Positions 39,200 through 50,234 of a stretch of DNA of 64,000 nt are shown here, piece after piece. The translations under genes and the position numbers were made by a program. The DNA comes from Rhizobium sp. R711. GTDB taxonomy: Bacteria > Pseudomonadota > Alphaproteobacteria > Rhizobiales > Rhizobiaceae. The notes under the pieces were generated by a model. That model saw only the letters and a program-made list of their open reading frames with translations. It was not told where the DNA came from and made no database searches. The DNA lies in assembly GCF_002211365.1 (NCBI RefSeq), contig NZ_LOKZ01000012.1, positions 357,857 to 421,856 on the forward strand. The letters are read 5' to 3'. Position 1 is the stretch's first letter. Each line of letters opens with the position of its first letter.

Positions 39200-39493
39200 T
39201 CACATTTCCTCACCGAACCGGTTCTGGATCAGCTCGTCAAGCGCATCAAGCGCCTGTGCTGCTTGGTTGCCGCTTGCCGAAACAAGGACGCTTGAACCAG
39301 GACTCGCCGCCAGCATCATCAATCCCATGATCGAAGTCCCACCGACCGTCATCCCGTCTTTCGAAACGGTGATAGCAGCATCGAAATTCTCGACGAGTTG
39401 AACGAACTTTGCCGAAGCGCGTGCGTGCAGTCCGCGCTTGTTGATGATCAGAATTTCTCGGGACAGTGCCGTCATGGGGCGCGGTGTGCTCAC
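39200..39493 (-). CDS. ptsH: HPr-family phosphocarrier protein
   Basis: Phosphocarrier of the regulatory PTS. The 97 residues have INKRGLHARASAKFV with the phospho-accepting His23 (equivalent of His15) and GGTSIMGLMML with Ser54, the equivalent of the HPr-kinase target Ser46. That residue is kept, which fits the hprK gene just upstream. The start is GTG at 39493, overlapping the EIIA stop by one base; an ATG six codons in (39475) is also possible. No sugar-specific membrane EII component is nearby, so the role is regulatory rather than in uptake. Confidence 0.93.
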   Translation of the reverse strand: MSTPRPMTALSREILIINKRGLHARASAKFVQLVENFDAAITVSKDGMTVGGTSIMGLMMLAASPGSSVLVSASGNQAAQALDALDELIQNRFGEEM

Positions 39494-39894
39494 TATTTGC
39501 CGCTAAGGACGCGGCTCGCGACGTTGATGTATTTCCGTCCAGCTTCAGAGGCCTCGACGAGCGCCTTTTCCATGTTGTTCTCGCCACGCACGCCTGCAAG
39601 CTTGATCAGCATCGGCAGATTCATACCGGCGATGACCTCGGTGTGGCCACTGCTCATAACTGATATTGCCAGGTTGGAGGGAGTACCGCCGAACATGTCT
39701 GTCAGGATGACGACTCCGTGGCCGTCGTCGGCGCGGGACACTGCTTCCAGAATATCTTGCCGTCGCTGATCCATGTCGTCTTCGGGACCGATACAGACCG
39801 TTTCGATGAATTTCTGAGGACCGACGACGTGTTCGACCGCATGACGAAACTCTTCAGCCAGCTTGCCATGAGTGACAAGCACAAGTCCGATCAT
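39493..39894 (-). CDS. PTS mannose-type EIIA domain protein
   Basis: 133 residues: MIGLVLVTHGKLAEEF with phospho-His9, then the EIIA-Man fold with VVILTDMFGGTPSNLAISV and EVIAGMNLPMLIKL. In alphaproteobacteria such stand-alone EIIA-Man proteins receive phosphate from HPr and serve regulation. The ATG at 39894 has AGGAG nine bases upstream; the open frame starts further out without support. It is coupled to ptsH and 153 bp downstream of hprK, room for a separate promoter. Confidence 0.92.
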   Translation of the reverse strand: MIGLVLVTHGKLAEEFRHAVEHVVGPQKFIETVCIGPEDDMDQRRQDILEAVSRADDGHGVVILTDMFGGTPSNLAISVMSSGHTEVIAGMNLPMLIKLAGVRGENNMEKALVEASEAGRKYINVASRVLSGK

Positions 39895-40047
39895 GATATT
39901 ACTGCTCCTAGTGGCGTATGCAAACGGTGGGCCCAATATCGCAATGCAGCAATCGCGTCCACCGTGGGGGCACATCTTGGCGATGAAAAGTCGAAGTGCA
40001 AGACAAAAATACGACTTTTCAGGCGGGATTTGCCGATTTCGCAGGCA

Positions 40048-40500
40048 TTATCGTCCGATATCCGGCGCCTTTGCCAGCAATGCCGCCAACGGTACCGGAG
40101 TATTAGCCAGCAACCGAATGACCGGCAGATCTATATCGTCGACAATAGTCATTCGCTCGTCCTCGGGCGGCAGTCGTTTCTCTCCGGACACGCTTCCCGG
40201 CAGGATGGCATAGTGCATGACGGCGCTTGCGACGTGCGGCACTTGCACGATGCCAGTGCCGCGCAACTCGATCAAACCGGCTATCGGTGCAGGGCAGGTG
40301 GCCATCACGGCTCCAGCCTGTGTCGAGACCAGCACCTGGTCGTCGGCAACGAGTATTGCGGACATACCCATGCGCTGGGCTTCGGCGATGCAGGCAAAGG
40401 CGAGCATCGACTTTCCCCATCCCGAAGGGCCCATGAAAAGAAGACCGGTGCTGCCGACGACGATAGCGGTTGCGTGGATGTTCGAAGGGGCGGCGGTCAT
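40048..40500 (-). CDS. hprK: HPr kinase/phosphorylase, short alphaproteobacterial form
   Basis: 150 residues, only the C-terminal catalytic domain; Gram-positive HprK is about 310. It has HATAIVVGSTGLLFMGPSGWGKS (Walker A at 24-31), the acidic pair in ILVADDQV and the signature LIELRGTGIVQV. The Walker A residue Trp (GPSGWGKS) sits where Ser is usual. It phosphorylates HPr on the regulatory serine. The ATG overlaps the chvG stop (ATGA), so HPr kinase is translationally coupled to the envelope stress sensor. Confidence 0.92.
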   Translation of the reverse strand: MTAAPSNIHATAIVVGSTGLLFMGPSGWGKSMLAFACIAEAQRMGMSAILVADDQVLVSTQAGAVMATCPAPIAGLIELRGTGIVQVPHVASAVMHYAILPGSVSGEKRLPPEDERMTIVDDIDLPVIRLLANTPVPLAALLAKAPDIGR

Positions 40501-42287
40501 GCGGTCGTATTGGCGGGAAGGGCGAGGATGAAGCGCGCTCCGAGCAGCTTTTCGCTCTCGGGATCGATGATGTTCTCTGCGCGCAGCGAACCGCCATGAG
40601 CCTCGGCGATCTGGCGGCTGATCGACAGACCGAGGCCGGAATTCTGGCCGAAACCTTCAGATTCAGGCCGATCGGTATAGAAGCGCTCGAAGATGCGATC
40701 GATGTTTTCCGCCTGAATGCCCGGTCCGTTATCCTCGACGTAAACGATGCAGCGGGAGCGCGTTCTGACCAGCCGCACGGTGATCCTGCCGTCATGCTCC
40801 GGTACGAAAGAGCGCGCGTTCTCAATCAGATTGGTAACGATCTGTCCGATCCGGAGGTCGTGGCCGTTCACCACGAAGCGTGTCTTGACGCCCGGTTTGC
40901 GCTCGATGGCGAACTCGATCTGCACTTCTTTCTTGCGACTGCGGATCTGTCGCGACACGTCGATAAGATCGCGAAGCAGGATTTCCAGATCGACCGAGCC
41001 TGCATCGACTCGCGCCAATTCGGCATCGAGGCGGGAGGCGTCGGAAATATCGCTGATCAGGCGATCCAGCCGTCGAACGTCATGCTGGATGACATCAAGA
41101 AGCCGCTTCTTGGAGTCGTCCGTTTTGGCAAGCGGCAGCGTTTCGACTGCGCTGCGGAGCGACGTCAGAGGGTTCTTCAGTTCGTGGCTGACGTCGGCCG
41201 CAAAGCTTTCGATGGCGTCGATACGGTCGTAGAGAGCCGTCGTCATCTCACGCAGTGCAATGGAGAGGTTGCCAATCTCGTCTTGACGGGCAGAAAAGTC
41301 CGGAATTTCTTCGCGTTCCTTTGCGCCGCGGCGAACACGGATGGCGGCAGCCGACAGGCGCCGCAGCGGGTTGGCGATCGTTGAGGATAAAACGAGCGAC
41401 AGGAGAACGTTGACAAGCGTCGCGACTCCAAACACGCGCATGATGCCCAGGCGCTCGGCGTGGACGATGTTGTCGATATCACCGGCCTGCGTCGATAACA
41501 GCAGCACACCGAGCACAGCGCGGAAGCGTTGGATCGGAACGGCGACCGAGACGATCAGCTCGCCCTTCTCGGTGGTGCGAACCACGGCGCCGCGCACGCC
41601 GGTCAGCGCGTTCATGACCTCGGGATAGATAGAGCCGTCACCGCCGGGCGCTTCTTTATAGAGGGGCAGGTTCCCAGGTTGCAGAACCTTGTTGAAGATC
41701 GTGGTGAACCACTGGCCCCAAGTCTGCTCCTCGTCATCGACCGGCGGCAGATCAAAACGCAGGACCTGACCGCGTGAATAGAGGTGGCGAGAGTCGAGCA
41801 GCAGGTTGGCATCGGCATCAAAAATTCGCGCACGGGTTCTGGTTGGAGAGATTAGTCGGCGCAACACCGGCGCGACCTTCTCCGGATCAATCGGGAATTC
41901 GAGATCCTCGTCGTTTGGAACCGGCGTAATGCTCTGGCCAGCCTGCAGTTCGAGCAGTTTTTCCGGGTCGATGGTGATCGAATTGGTGTCCACCGAAGCG
42001 GAAGCCGAGACCGCGCCGGCGATGATTTCGCCCTGCGTCAGGAGACTTTCAACGCGGGCGTCGATCAGCCCTTCGCGGAACTGATTGAGGTAAAGAATGC
42101 CGCCGACGAGAACGACAAGTGCGGCGAGATTGAAGAAAAGGATGCGGCGCGTGAGGCTCGAGAAGACGGCGTTGCCGAAGATGCGGCGGATGATCGTGAA
42201 GGGATGCGACCAGCGTCGTCCCCTGACGCGGCGATTGCTTACGCCTTCCGCCTCATCCAGATCCCTTTCCTGCACCAACTGTGCCAA
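40497..42287 (-). CDS. chvG: sensor histidine kinase ChvG (ExoS-type)
   Basis: Membrane sensor of the ChvG-ChvI acid/envelope system needed for host interaction in rhizobia and agrobacteria. 596 residues: cytosolic N-terminus, TM1 about 52-66 (FFNLAALVVLVGGILYL), a periplasmic domain of about 220 residues, TM2 about 285-305 (GVATLVNVLLSLVLSST), HAMP, H-box FAADVSHELKNPLTSL with His368, N-box NLIENARSF, and G-box GFGQNSGLGLSISRQ. It follows chvI by 79 bp and overlaps hprK. Confidence 0.97.
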   Translation of the reverse strand: MAQLVQERDLDEAEGVSNRRVRGRRWSHPFTIIRRIFGNAVFSSLTRRILFFNLAALVVLVGGILYLNQFREGLIDARVESLLTQGEIIAGAVSASASVDTNSITIDPEKLLELQAGQSITPVPNDEDLEFPIDPEKVAPVLRRLISPTRTRARIFDADANLLLDSRHLYSRGQVLRFDLPPVDDEEQTWGQWFTTIFNKVLQPGNLPLYKEAPGGDGSIYPEVMNALTGVRGAVVRTTEKGELIVSVAVPIQRFRAVLGVLLLSTQAGDIDNIVHAERLGIMRVFGVATLVNVLLSLVLSSTIANPLRRLSAAAIRVRRGAKEREEIPDFSARQDEIGNLSIALREMTTALYDRIDAIESFAADVSHELKNPLTSLRSAVETLPLAKTDDSKKRLLDVIQHDVRRLDRLISDISDASRLDAELARVDAGSVDLEILLRDLIDVSRQIRSRKKEVQIEFAIERKPGVKTRFVVNGHDLRIGQIVTNLIENARSFVPEHDGRITVRLVRTRSRCIVYVEDNGPGIQAENIDRIFERFYTDRPESEGFGQNSGLGLSISRQIAEAHGGSLRAENIIDPESEKLLGARFILALPANTTA

Positions 42288-42366
42288 CGACAGGCCCTTT
42301 CGGAGAGCGGACCGCTTTCGCGATCGCCTGCTCTCGACAACTCTCTAATGCCGCGCCGCTTCGGCG

Positions 42367-43098
42367 TCAGGCTGCTTCGCGGAAGCGGTATCCCACTCCG
42401 TAAAGCGTTTCAATCATATCAAAGTCGGTATCGACCATCTTGAATTTCTTGCGAAGCCGCTTGATGTGGCTGTCGATGGTGCGATCGTCGACATAGACCT
42501 GCTCGTCATAGGCCGCATCCATCAATGCGTCACGGCTTTTGACGACGCCCGGTCGTTGGGCCAGCGAGTGCAGGATGAGGAATTCGGTCACCGTCAGCGT
42601 CACCGGCTCACCCTTCCAGGTGCAGGTGTGGCGTTCCTGATCCATGACCAACTGGCCACGCTCAAGCGAACGAGCGAGCTGCTGCGCCGTGCCCGGCTTG
42701 GGGGCGGCACCACCTGCTGCGGCTGCGGCTTCGCGGCTTGATGCGCGGCGCAGCACGGCGCGAACGCGCTCGACGAGCAGACGCTGCGAGAATGGCTTGG
42801 TGATGAAGTCGTCGGCGCCCATCTTCAGGCCGAACAGCTCATCGATTTCCTCGTCCTTGGACGTGAGGAAGATGACCGGCATGTCGGATTTCTGTCGCAG
42901 GCGGCGCAAGAGTTCCATGCCATCCATGCGTGGCATCTTGATGTCGAAGATCGCAAGCTGCGGCGGACGCGCGAGAAGACCGTCGAGGGCGGATGCGCCG
43001 TCCGTATAAGTCTCGACCTTATATCCTTCAGCCTCAAGTGCGATCGATACCGAGGTGAGGATGTTGCGGTCGTCATCAACGAGCGCGATTGTCGGCAT
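42367..43098 (-). CDS. chvI: response regulator ChvI
   Basis: OmpR/PhoB-type regulator paired with ChvG, controlling exopolysaccharide, motility and acid-response genes. 243 residues: receiver with DDD at 8-10, phospho-acceptor Asp52 ([11 protein letters not shown]) and FITKPF, an Ala/Gly-rich linker, and a winged helix with [18 protein letters not shown] and [15 protein letters not shown]. Three in-frame ATGs lie close together; 43098 is chosen because GGAG is nine bases upstream and it gives the family N-terminus. pckA is divergent. Confidence 0.97.
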   Translation of the reverse strand: MPTIALVDDDRNILTSVSIALEAEGYKVETYTDGASALDGLLARPPQLAIFDIKMPRMDGMELLRRLRQKSDMPVIFLTSKDEEIDELFGLKMGADDFITKPFSQRLLVERVRAVLRRASSREAAAAAGGAAPKPGTAQQLARSLERGQLVMDQERHTCTWKGEPVTLTVTEFLILHSLAQRPGVVKSRDALMDAAYDEQVYVDDRTIDSHIKRLRKKFKMVDTDFDMIETLYGVGYRFREAA

Positions 43099-43439
43099 GG
43101 CATTCATCTCCGTCATCTATGCGCGTCTCCAGGAATTTTGAAGGTCCCCCAGGCGGCCTTTCTGAACCGGATGCGCTTATGGGGATAAAGGTGGAACAAA
43201 TTGTGGCAAAGATAAAGGGTGGGATTGTTGTAAAGTTTTGATGGCAACCAAAAGCTGCATCGAGACTTCGCCGAGCCACCTCCGATTCAAACGATTTAAA
43301 ATATCGCCAGAAAATTTAAATCGATTAATAGTTTGATATTACTACATTTTATTGATTTTTCTCTATTGCGTTTTAAAAAATCCGCCCGTACGGTCGCCCT
43401 TAGTTCTTAACGGCACGAGCCTCAAGGAAGGAAAAGACC
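43099..43439. promoter_or_regulatory. chvI-pckA divergent intergenic region
   Basis: 341 bp with no gene. The pckA-proximal half (about 43280-43380) is very AT-rich and holds a 9-bp inverted repeat (43292-43323). AAGGAAGGAAAAG forms a strong ribosome site before pckA. Promoters for both chvI and pckA must lie here, but I could not assign -35/-10 pairs confidently. Confidence 0.6.
43292..43323. repeat. inverted repeat in the chvI-pckA intergenic region
   Basis: CGATTTAAA (43292-43300) and TTTAAATCG (43315-43323), perfect 9-bp arms separated by 14 bp. The spacing suits a dimeric regulator rather than a terminator. Confidence 0.6.
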
Positions 43440-45050
<1,611 letters not shown>

Positions 45051-45066
45051 CGGGCCAAAACATTGA

Positions 45067-45082
45067 TGATTCACGTGAAACC
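45067..45082. other. parS: second parS-like site
   Basis: TGATTCACGTGAAACC shares 15 of 16 bases with the site at 5616-5631 and differs from consensus TGTTTCACGTGAAACA at two positions. It is intergenic, 16 bp after the pckA stop, about 41 kb from the putative origin, and its last bases enter the pckA terminator stem. Confidence 0.78.
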
Positions 45083-45105
45083 CGGCGGTCTCCGCCGGGT
45101 TTCTT
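45078..45105 (+). terminator. pckA intrinsic terminator
   Basis: CCCGGCGG (45081-45088), loop TCT, CCGCCGGG (45092-45099), flanked by AAA and TTTCTTT. Confidence 0.88.
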
Positions 45106-45146
45106 TGTCTGTTCCCAAGGACCGGCCGATGTGAGATAGAAATCGC

Positions 45147-45581
45147 ATGGCCAGCGACCCGCTTCATATCAACGATCGAATCACCATCGCCGGATGGGAG
45201 CTGACGGAGCAGTTCGTCTTGGCCGGCGGCCCCGGCGGGCAGAATGTCAACAAAGTCTCGACAGCCGTCCAGCTCTTCTTCAACATTCCCAACTCACCTT
45301 CCTTGAACGAGCGCGTGAAGGCGAATGCCGTGAAGCTTGCCGGCAAGCGCCTCTCGAAGGAGGGCGTTCTGATGATCGAAGCGACCCGCTTCCGCAGTCA
45401 GGACCGCAACCGCGAAGACGCGCGCGAGCGGCTGAAGGAGTTGATTCTCGAGGCCGCGAAACCACCGCCGCCGCCACGGAAGAAAACCAAGCCGACAAAG
45501 GGATCGATCGAACGCCGGCTGAAAGAGAAGTCGGGTCGCGCCGAAGTGAAGAAGATGCGCGGCCGGCCGCTCGGAGATTGA
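45147..45581 (+). CDS. arfB: alternative ribosome-rescue factor B (peptidyl-tRNA hydrolase)
   Basis: Releases stalled peptides from ribosomes lacking a stop codon. The 144 residues have the GGQ catalytic loop in LAGGPGGQNVNKVST (GGQ at 30-32), RFRSQDRNREDARERL, and a basic C-terminal tail (PPPPPRKKTKPTKGS, then KSGRAEVKKMRG) that enters the mRNA channel in this family. No decoding domain is present, which separates it from release factors. It is one base before the alkB start. Confidence 0.95.
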   Translation: MASDPLHINDRITIAGWELTEQFVLAGGPGGQNVNKVSTAVQLFFNIPNSPSLNERVKANAVKLAGKRLSKEGVLMIEATRFRSQDRNREDARERLKELILEAAKPPPPPRKKTKPTKGSIERRLKEKSGRAEVKKMRGRPLGD

Positions 45582-45582
45582 T

Positions 45583-46194
45583 ATGCTGAAGCTGCCGAAT
45601 GGCGTCAATCACTTGCCGGACTATCTTGACCGGCCCCGGCAGCAGGCTTTGGTCGATACCATCCGGTCGATCGTCGCGGATGCGCCACTTTTCGTGCCTG
45701 TCATGCCCGGAACCGGCAAGCCGATGTCGGTGCGCATGACGAACTGCGGCCCCCTCGGCTGGGTCACCGACAAGGAGCACGGCTATCGCTACCAACCGAC
45801 CCATCCCATCACGGGCAAGCCGTGGCCGGATATGCCGGCGGAGTTACTGGAAATCTGGAACGACGTATCCGGCTACGACAAGCCGCCACAGGCCTGCCTC
45901 ATCAACTTCTACTCCGATGAGGCGCGCATGGGCCTGCATCAGGATAAGGACGAACAGGATCTCGCAGCGCCGGTCGTGTCGATATCACTTGGCAATAGCT
46001 GCCTTTTTCGCGTCGGCGGCCTCGCGCGCAACGACCCTACGCTTTCCTTCAAGCTTTCAAGCGGCGATATCGTGATCTTGGGCGCGGAAGGGCGCCTTTG
46101 TTTCCACGGCGTCGACAAGATCTATCCGTCGACATCGACGCTGCTGAAAAACGGCGGCCGGATCAATCTGACGCTTCGCCGGGTAGCGGCTTAG
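45583..46194 (+). CDS. alkB: alpha-ketoglutarate-dependent DNA dealkylase AlkB
   Basis: Fe(II)/2-oxoglutarate dioxygenase that oxidatively demethylates 1-methyladenine and 3-methylcytosine. The 203 residues have the iron ligands His119 and Asp121 in GLHQDKDE, the third His175 in [11 protein letters not shown], and the 2-oxoglutarate arginine in [19 protein letters not shown] is a family signature. It is coupled to arfB. No Ada-type operator was recognised. Its stop overlaps the convergent coaA stop by four bases, leaving no room for a terminator. Confidence 0.95.
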   Translation: MLKLPNGVNHLPDYLDRPRQQALVDTIRSIVADAPLFVPVMPGTGKPMSVRMTNCGPLGWVTDKEHGYRYQPTHPITGKPWPDMPAELLEIWNDVSGYDKPPQACLINFYSDEARMGLHQDKDEQDLAAPVVSISLGNSCLFRVGGLARNDPTLSFKLSSGDIVILGAEGRLCFHGVDKIYPSTSTLLKNGGRINLTLRRVAA

Positions 46195-47186
46195 AGCTTT
46201 CTTAGGGCGACCTGCTCGATGAGGTGATTGTTGCCCTTGCGCAGGATCAGGTCGGCGCGCGGGCGCGTCGGCAGGATGTTCTCGCGCAGGTTCTTCAAGT
46301 TGATGTTTTCCCAGAGGCCTTCTGCGATCGTCAGCGCTTCCCCTTCGCTGATCGAAGCATAGCGGTGGAAGAAGGAGTGGGGATCGCGGAACGCCGTTTC
46401 GCGCAGCCGCATGAAGCGTGTCACATACCAGTCGTGAATCCGGCTTTCGTCCGCATCGATGTAGATGGAGAAGTCGAAGAAGTCGGAGACCATCGGAACG
46501 ATCTTGCCGCCGGCCGGCAGGTCGCGCGACTGCAGGACGTTGATGCCCTCGAAGATCAAAATGTCGGGCCGGTCGACGATCTTGTACTCGTTCGGCAGCA
46601 CGTCATAGACCAGATGCGAATAGGACGGCGCCTTGACGTTTGGCTGTCCGGCCTTGATCGCCGCCAGGAAACGTAGGATTGCCGCAGTGTCGTAACTCTC
46701 GGGAAAGCCCTTGCGCTGCATCAGGTTTTCACGTTGCAGCACGGCGTTCGGATGCAGGAAGCCGTCCGTGGTGACGAGATCCACTTTCGGACTGGACGGC
46801 CAGCGTGACAGCAGTTCTTTCAGAATACGGGCAGTCGTCGATTTGCCGACGGCCACCGAACCCGCGATGCCGATCACAAATGGCGTCTTCGCGACGTTGG
46901 AGAGGCTGAGGAAGCGGTTGCGCTGCTCGAAAAGCAGCTGAGACGATTCCACATGGGCTGAGAGAAGGCGCGACAGCGACAGATAGATTCGCCGCACTTC
47001 GTCAAGGTCGATCGGGTCGCCCATGGAGCGCAGCCGTTTGACCTCGTCACCCTTTAGAGTGAGAGGCGTATCCGCACGGAAGCGCGCCCATTCCTCCGAA
47101 GAAAAGAAGTGATAGGGCGAATAGGCGTTCGCCTGAAAATGATCGAGCGTCTCGGGCGCTCCTATGAGCTGTCTTGCGATACTCAT
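46191..47186 (-). CDS. coaA: type I pantothenate kinase
   Basis: First committed step of CoA synthesis. The 331 residues have Walker A GSVAVGKS (109-116) within [52 protein letters not shown] and IFEGINVLQ. The ATG overlaps the hisE stop (ATGA), so it is the last gene of the his operon, a common alphaproteobacterial placement. Confidence 0.97.
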   Translation of the reverse strand: MSIARQLIGAPETLDHFQANAYSPYHFFSSEEWARFRADTPLTLKGDEVKRLRSMGDPIDLDEVRRIYLSLSRLLSAHVESSQLLFEQRNRFLSLSNVAKTPFVIGIAGSVAVGKSTTARILKELLSRWPSSPKVDLVTTDGFLHPNAVLQRENLMQRKGFPESYDTAAILRFLAAIKAGQPNVKAPSYSHLVYDVLPNEYKIVDRPDILIFEGINVLQSRDLPAGGKIVPMVSDFFDFSIYIDADESRIHDWYVTRFMRLRETAFRDPHSFFHRYASISEGEALTIAEGLWENINLKNLRENILPTRPRADLILRKGNNHLIEQVALRKL

Positions 47187-47506
47187 GAACTTTGCCGGCT
47201 CGCCTTTTCTTTCAGGCCGGATTGAGCAGTACGGCGCTCAAGCTCCGCCATGACACTTTGCAACGGAATGCCCGCCACCTTCAATACGACCAATAGGTGA
47301 TAAAGCAGGTCGGCGGCTTCATAGGTGAGGTTCTCGCGATCATCGGCAATCGCTGCCATTACCGCTTCAATCGCCTCTTCGCCTAGTTTCTTGGCAGCTT
47401 TCGGCTGACCCGCGGAAACGAGTTTTGCCGTCCAGGATTCGTCCGGCGAGGCCTTCGATCGCGCATCGACGATCTTTTCGAGATCGGCAAGGGTGAATTC
47501 GCTCAT
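47183..47506 (-). CDS. hisE: phosphoribosyl-ATP pyrophosphatase
   Basis: Second step of histidine synthesis (PR-ATP to PR-AMP). 107-residue all-alpha MazG-like protein with [14 protein letters not shown] and [13 protein letters not shown] as metal-binding helices. HisI is not fused and not in this window. It lies 14 bp after hisF and overlaps coaA. Confidence 0.96.
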   Translation of the reverse strand: MSEFTLADLEKIVDARSKASPDESWTAKLVSAGQPKAAKKLGEEAIEAVMAAIADDRENLTYEAADLLYHLLVVLKVAGIPLQSVMAELERRTAQSGLKEKASRQSS

Positions 47507-47520
47507 AATTCTGCGTTCCC

Positions 47521-48303
47521 TCAGTCCAGACGCATGTCGATGCCGCAGGACGACATATAGCGCTTCGCCTCGCCCACGGAATAGGTGCCGAAGTGGAAGA
47601 TCGATGCGGCGAGAACGGCGTTGGCATGTCCCTCCTTGACGCCCGCCACAAGATCGTCGAGGTCACCGACGCCGCCTGAGGCGATCACTGGCACCCGAAC
47701 CGAATCCGCAATGGCGCGTGTCAACTCGAGATCGTAGCCGACCTTCGTTCCGTCCCGATCCATCGAGGTAACAAGCAGTTCGCCGGCACCCCGCTCGACC
47801 ATTTTCCGCGCGAAATCCACCGCGTCGATGCCGGTCGCGTTGCGGCCACCATGCGTGTAGATCTCCCAGGCACTGACATCGCCTTGGACAGGGGTGGTCC
47901 GCCGCTTGGCGTCGATTGAGACGACGATGCATTGGTCGCCGAACTTGTCCGCAGCTTCCGCGACGAAATCCGGATTGTTGACGGCGGCCGAATTGATCGA
48001 AACCTTGTCCGCGCCGCAAAGCAGCAGTTTGCGAATGTCAACGATGGTGCGAACACCGCCGCCGACAGTGACGGGCATGAAGCACTGCTCGGCAGTACGA
48101 GCCACGACGTCGAAGATCGTTTCGCGATTGTCCGAAGAAGCGGTAATGTCGAGGAAGCAGAGTTCGTCGGCGCCGGCGGCGTCGTAAGCCTTGGCGGCCT
48201 CGACCGGATCTCCGGCATCTACCAGATTGACGAAATTGACGCCCTTGACGACGCGGCCGTCCTTGACGTCGAGGCAGGGAATGACGCGGGCCTTCAATGT
48301 CAT
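47521..48303 (-). CDS. hisF: imidazole glycerol phosphate synthase cyclase subunit
   Basis: With HisH, forms IGP and AICAR from PRFAR. The 260-residue (beta/alpha)8 barrel has [18 protein letters not shown] (catalytic Asp), [12 protein letters not shown], the second acid in [13 protein letters not shown], and phosphate sites [12 protein letters not shown] and AASIFHFG. It overlaps the hisA end by four bases. Confidence 0.98.
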   Translation of the reverse strand: MTLKARVIPCLDVKDGRVVKGVNFVNLVDAGDPVEAAKAYDAAGADELCFLDITASSDNRETIFDVVARTAEQCFMPVTVGGGVRTIVDIRKLLLCGADKVSINSAAVNNPDFVAEAADKFGDQCIVVSIDAKRRTTPVQGDVSAWEIYTHGGRNATGIDAVDFARKMVERGAGELLVTSMDRDGTKVGYDLELTRAIADSVRVPVIASGGVGDLDDLVAGVKEGHANAVLAASIFHFGTYSVGEAKRYMSSCGIDMRLD

Positions 48304-49049
48304 TGCGCAATCTCCTTCGCGCGTGCGGCCGAAATCAGCGCCAAAGCCTCTTTCGGATCGATACGTCCATCATACAGCGCGCGGCCGGAGATCGCACCTT
48401 CGAGCTTGCGTGCATCGGGTTCGAGCATCCGTTTCACATCTTCGATCGAAGCCAGTCCGCCGGACGCGATTACCGGGATCGACACGGCCTCGGCAAGTTC
48501 GAGCGTCGACGGCCAGTTGATGCCAGCGAGGATGCCGTCACGGTCGATGTCGGTGTAGATGATCGCGGCAACGCCAGCGCCCTCGAACTTCTTTGCGAGT
48601 TCGACGACGCCGAGCTCGGAGGCCTCTGCCCAGCCCTCGACGGCGACTTTTCCGCCCTTGGCATCGATGCCAACGGCAACACGGCCGGGAAACTTCTTGC
48701 AGGCTTCAATCACGAGTGCCGGATCGCGCACGGCGATCGTGCCAAGAATGACGCGGGCGAGGCCGCGCGATAGCCAGCTTTCGATATGGTCGAGCGTACG
48801 GATGCCGCCACCAAGCTGAACCGGGTTTTTCGTCGCTTTCAGGATCGCATCGACCGCAGCGCCGTTTACGCTTTCGCCGGCGAAAGCGCCGTTCAAGTCA
48901 ACGACGTGCAGCCACTCGAATCCCTGATCTTCAAAGGCCTTCGCCTGGGCGCCAGGGTCGGGATTGTAAACGGTAGCTTGGTCCATATCGCCGAGCTTGA
49001 GGCGAACGCACTGGCCATCCTTCAGGTCGATTGCAGGAAATAGGATCAT
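48300..49049 (-). CDS. hisA: ProFAR isomerase (phosphoribosylformimino-AICAR isomerase)
   Basis: Amadori rearrangement in histidine synthesis. The 249-residue barrel has [20 protein letters not shown] with catalytic Asp8, [19 protein letters not shown] with the second Asp, and [12 protein letters not shown]. The start is the ATG at 49049; an upstream in-frame start lacks the family N-terminus. It lies 26 bp after hisH. Confidence 0.98.
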   Translation of the reverse strand: MILFPAIDLKDGQCVRLKLGDMDQATVYNPDPGAQAKAFEDQGFEWLHVVDLNGAFAGESVNGAAVDAILKATKNPVQLGGGIRTLDHIESWLSRGLARVILGTIAVRDPALVIEACKKFPGRVAVGIDAKGGKVAVEGWAEASELGVVELAKKFEGAGVAAIIYTDIDRDGILAGINWPSTLELAEAVSIPVIASGGLASIEDVKRMLEPDARKLEGAISGRALYDGRIDPKEALALISAARAKEIAQ

Positions 49050-49075
49050 TCGGTCAGTCCTTGCAGTGCGCGAGC

Positions 49076-49726
49076 TCAAGGCTTCCAGCGCAGGAAATTG
49101 GCGATCAGGGCGAGGCCGAGCTTCTGGCTCTTTTCGGGATGGAACTGGGCTCCGGCCATGTTGTCGCGACCGACGAAAGCGGTGATCGGTCCGCCATAAT
49201 CAGCGGTCGCAATGACGTCGCGGGGGTTGTTCGCCGCCAGATGGTACGAATGCACAAAATAGGCATGCAGCCCGCTCGGTCCGGTCGGAATGCCGTCGAA
49301 TAGCGGGTGAGGGGATTTCAGATCCAGTGTGTTCCAGCCAATCTGAGGGATCTTCAGATTGGCATCCCCAGGCGTCATTTCAACAACGTCGCCGGGAATC
49401 CATCCGAAACCGTTCGTCACCGTCTTTTCGAGGCCGCGCGATGACATCAGCTGCATGCCAACGCAGATACCGAGAAACGGCCGGGCTTTCTTCTCGACCG
49501 CGTCGATCAGCGCTTCCGACATGCCTGAAACGGCATCGAGCCCGCGCCGGCAGTCGGCATAGGCGCCGACACCCGGCAGCACCACGCGATCGGCGGCCGC
49601 GACAGCCTCTGCCTTGTCCGTTAGGTCGATCACAGCATCGATGCCGGCTTCCCGCGCGGCTCGCTCGAAGGCTTTCGTCGCCGAACGCAGGTTGCCGGAA
49701 CCGTAATCTATAATTGCGACGCGCAT
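49076..49726 (-). CDS. hisH: imidazole glycerol phosphate synthase glutamine amidotransferase subunit
   Basis: Supplies ammonia to HisF. The 216 residues have [13 protein letters not shown], the oxyanion strand [10 protein letters not shown], nucleophile Cys88 in [10 protein letters not shown], and His196/Glu198 in QFHPEKS. The ATG overlaps the stop of the DUF2628 gene. Confidence 0.97.
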   Translation of the reverse strand: MRVAIIDYGSGNLRSATKAFERAAREAGIDAVIDLTDKAEAVAAADRVVLPGVGAYADCRRGLDAVSGMSEALIDAVEKKARPFLGICVGMQLMSSRGLEKTVTNGFGWIPGDVVEMTPGDANLKIPQIGWNTLDLKSPHPLFDGIPTGPSGLHAYFVHSYHLAANNPRDVIATADYGGPITAFVGRDNMAGAQFHPEKSQKLGLALIANFLRWKP

Positions 49727-50211
49727 CAGCGTCCTCCATCAAAACCAAAGAGACCGAGCGAGGTGGCGTTGCCGTGTCGCGGGGCATGGGCCGTGGGATC
49801 CCATTGCGGCGAGGGTGCCGGACGGCTGTCACCGGTATCGGTCGGAACATTCGAAAAATAGATCTCTTCTGCGGTTGGGAGCGAGTCGGCCGAAACGAGG
49901 TCGGTCTCATCCCAGCCCTTCGCAACCAGATCGCGGATGCGAAGGTTCTGACCCTCGAGCGCCACCAGAAGACTTGTGCTGAAGGTGATCGCGAGGCCGA
50001 CTGGCCAGAGGTCTGCACGGTCTGTCAGCGCGCCGCCGAGGGTTTGCAGGAGAAATGCCGCGACGGCGTAGAGCCAAAGCCGATGGAAGGCCAGCCATAT
50101 CCAGGGGAAGAGGAACCCGAGCACCGTGAAGCCATCGCGAATGAACCGCGTCTTTTCGTGGTTTGTGTCCGTTCCGCCGGGCGCGGTCAGAACCAGATAG
50201 CTGGAAGTCAT
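49726..50211 (-). CDS. DUF2628 family membrane protein in the his operon
   Basis: 161 residues. After a polar N-terminus ([20 protein letters not shown]) come [20 protein letters not shown] and two further hydrophobic stretches ([34 protein letters not shown]), giving two or three membrane helices in 25-90. The C-terminal tail is polar and Pro/Asp-rich. DUF2628 has no known function. The ATG at 50211 has GGAG nine bases upstream. It is coupled to hisH and 23 bp after hisB, so it is co-transcribed with histidine genes, a conserved rhizobial placement as I recall it. Confidence 0.87.
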   Translation of the reverse strand: MTSSYLVLTAPGGTDTNHEKTRFIRDGFTVLGFLFPWIWLAFHRLWLYAVAAFLLQTLGGALTDRADLWPVGLAITFSTSLLVALEGQNLRIRDLVAKGWDETDLVSADSLPTAEEIYFSNVPTDTGDSRPAPSPQWDPTAHAPRHGNATSLGLFGFDGGR

Positions 50212-50234
50212 ATCGTCAAGCTCCCTCAGGGGGC

